From Phycisphaerales bacterium (GTDB lineage Bacteria > Planctomycetota > Phycisphaerae > Tepidisphaerales > Tepidisphaeraceae), in the NCBI GenBank assembly GCA_028288775.1, contig JAQGHP010000752.1:1-6609 (forward strand): DNA of 6,609 nt, in the 5' to 3' direction. Made by a program: the position numbers and the translations under genes. The notes beneath the pieces were generated by a model. The model made no database searches and was not told where the DNA came from. It worked only from the letters and a program-made list of their open reading frames with translations. Of this stretch, positions 6,519 to 6,609 are shown one piece after another. Position 1 is the stretch's first letter. Each line of letters opens with the position of its first letter.

Positions 6519-6609
6519 TCAATTGAGGCTTGCCTCGAACTGTTCGGGGCTCTTGTAGCCTATCGCGGAGTGACGCCTCCTGCGATTGTACCAGCACTCG
6601 ATGTACGTG
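6519..6609 (-). CDS. IS3-family transposase, C-terminal end (partial)
   Basis: The minus-strand frame entering at 6608 reads TYIECWYNRRRRHSAIGYKS, then PEQFEASLN and a stop at 6521-6519. YIE-x-x-YN-R-x-RRHS-A-x-GY-x-SP-x-x-(F/Y)E is the hallmark C-terminus of IS3-family OrfB (DDE, rve-type integrase) transposases, which cut and join DNA during IS transposition. Only the last 29 codons are in the window, so the catalytic DDE residues and the OrfA/OrfB frameshift signal are not visible. Whether the element is intact cannot be judged. It points toward comM, so its downstream terminal repeat should lie within about 100 bp of the stop. Confidence 0.85.
   Translation of the reverse strand, partial: TYIECWYNRRRRHSAIGYKSPEQFEASLN
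6519..6609 (-). mobile_element. Insertion sequence of the IS3 family, 3' part only
   Basis: Inferred from the partial transposase C-terminus. The element extends beyond the right edge of the window, and its near end is not defined; it probably lies between about 6440 and 6518. No terminal inverted repeat or target duplication can be paired from this window alone. Confidence 0.6.

Overview
The window is GC-rich bacterial DNA, most likely from a Planctomycetota genome (Verrucomicrobiota is the alternative). The taxonomic clues are a giant low-complexity exported-type protein with a LEPR-XLL-like N-terminal motif, GloVer-type tandem repeats (TIGR03803-like) combined with autotransporter-associated beta-strand repeats, and intergenic DNA rich in short CGCGAAG/GCCAAGG repeats. 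This assignment is inference; there is no rRNA or other marker in the window.

Layout. Positions 1-223 are non-coding and carry six same-strand copies of TCGTGCA, three of them in a perfect 10-bp tandem array. Positions 224-4453 (minus strand) encode one 1409-residue surface or secreted-type protein. It has a basic N-terminus with a VEPVEPRIFMS motif, seven GloVer repeats of 51-53 residues (probably a seven-bladed beta-propeller), two copies of a ~290-residue passenger-like module, then about four Ig-like domains. Positions 4454-4783 lie between two divergent genes and contain a frameshifted remnant of a comM 5' end. Positions 4784-6286 (plus strand) encode an intact ComM/YifB-family AAA+ ATPase of 500 residues. 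Positions 6287-6518 are non-coding with two short-period repeat clusters. Positions 6519-6609 (minus strand) hold the last 29 codons of an IS3-family transposase that runs off the window.

The genes do not form an operon or a joint pathway. The large protein and comM are divergently oriented, and the IS element converges on comM from downstream. The most informative observation is the comM remnant 180 bp upstream of, and in frame with, the intact comM N-terminus. Its many synonymous differences suggest an older or foreign comM copy was lost or replaced here, not a recent local duplication. I found no evidence for a defence system, CRISPR array, tRNA or rRNA gene, or a clearly new multigene system.
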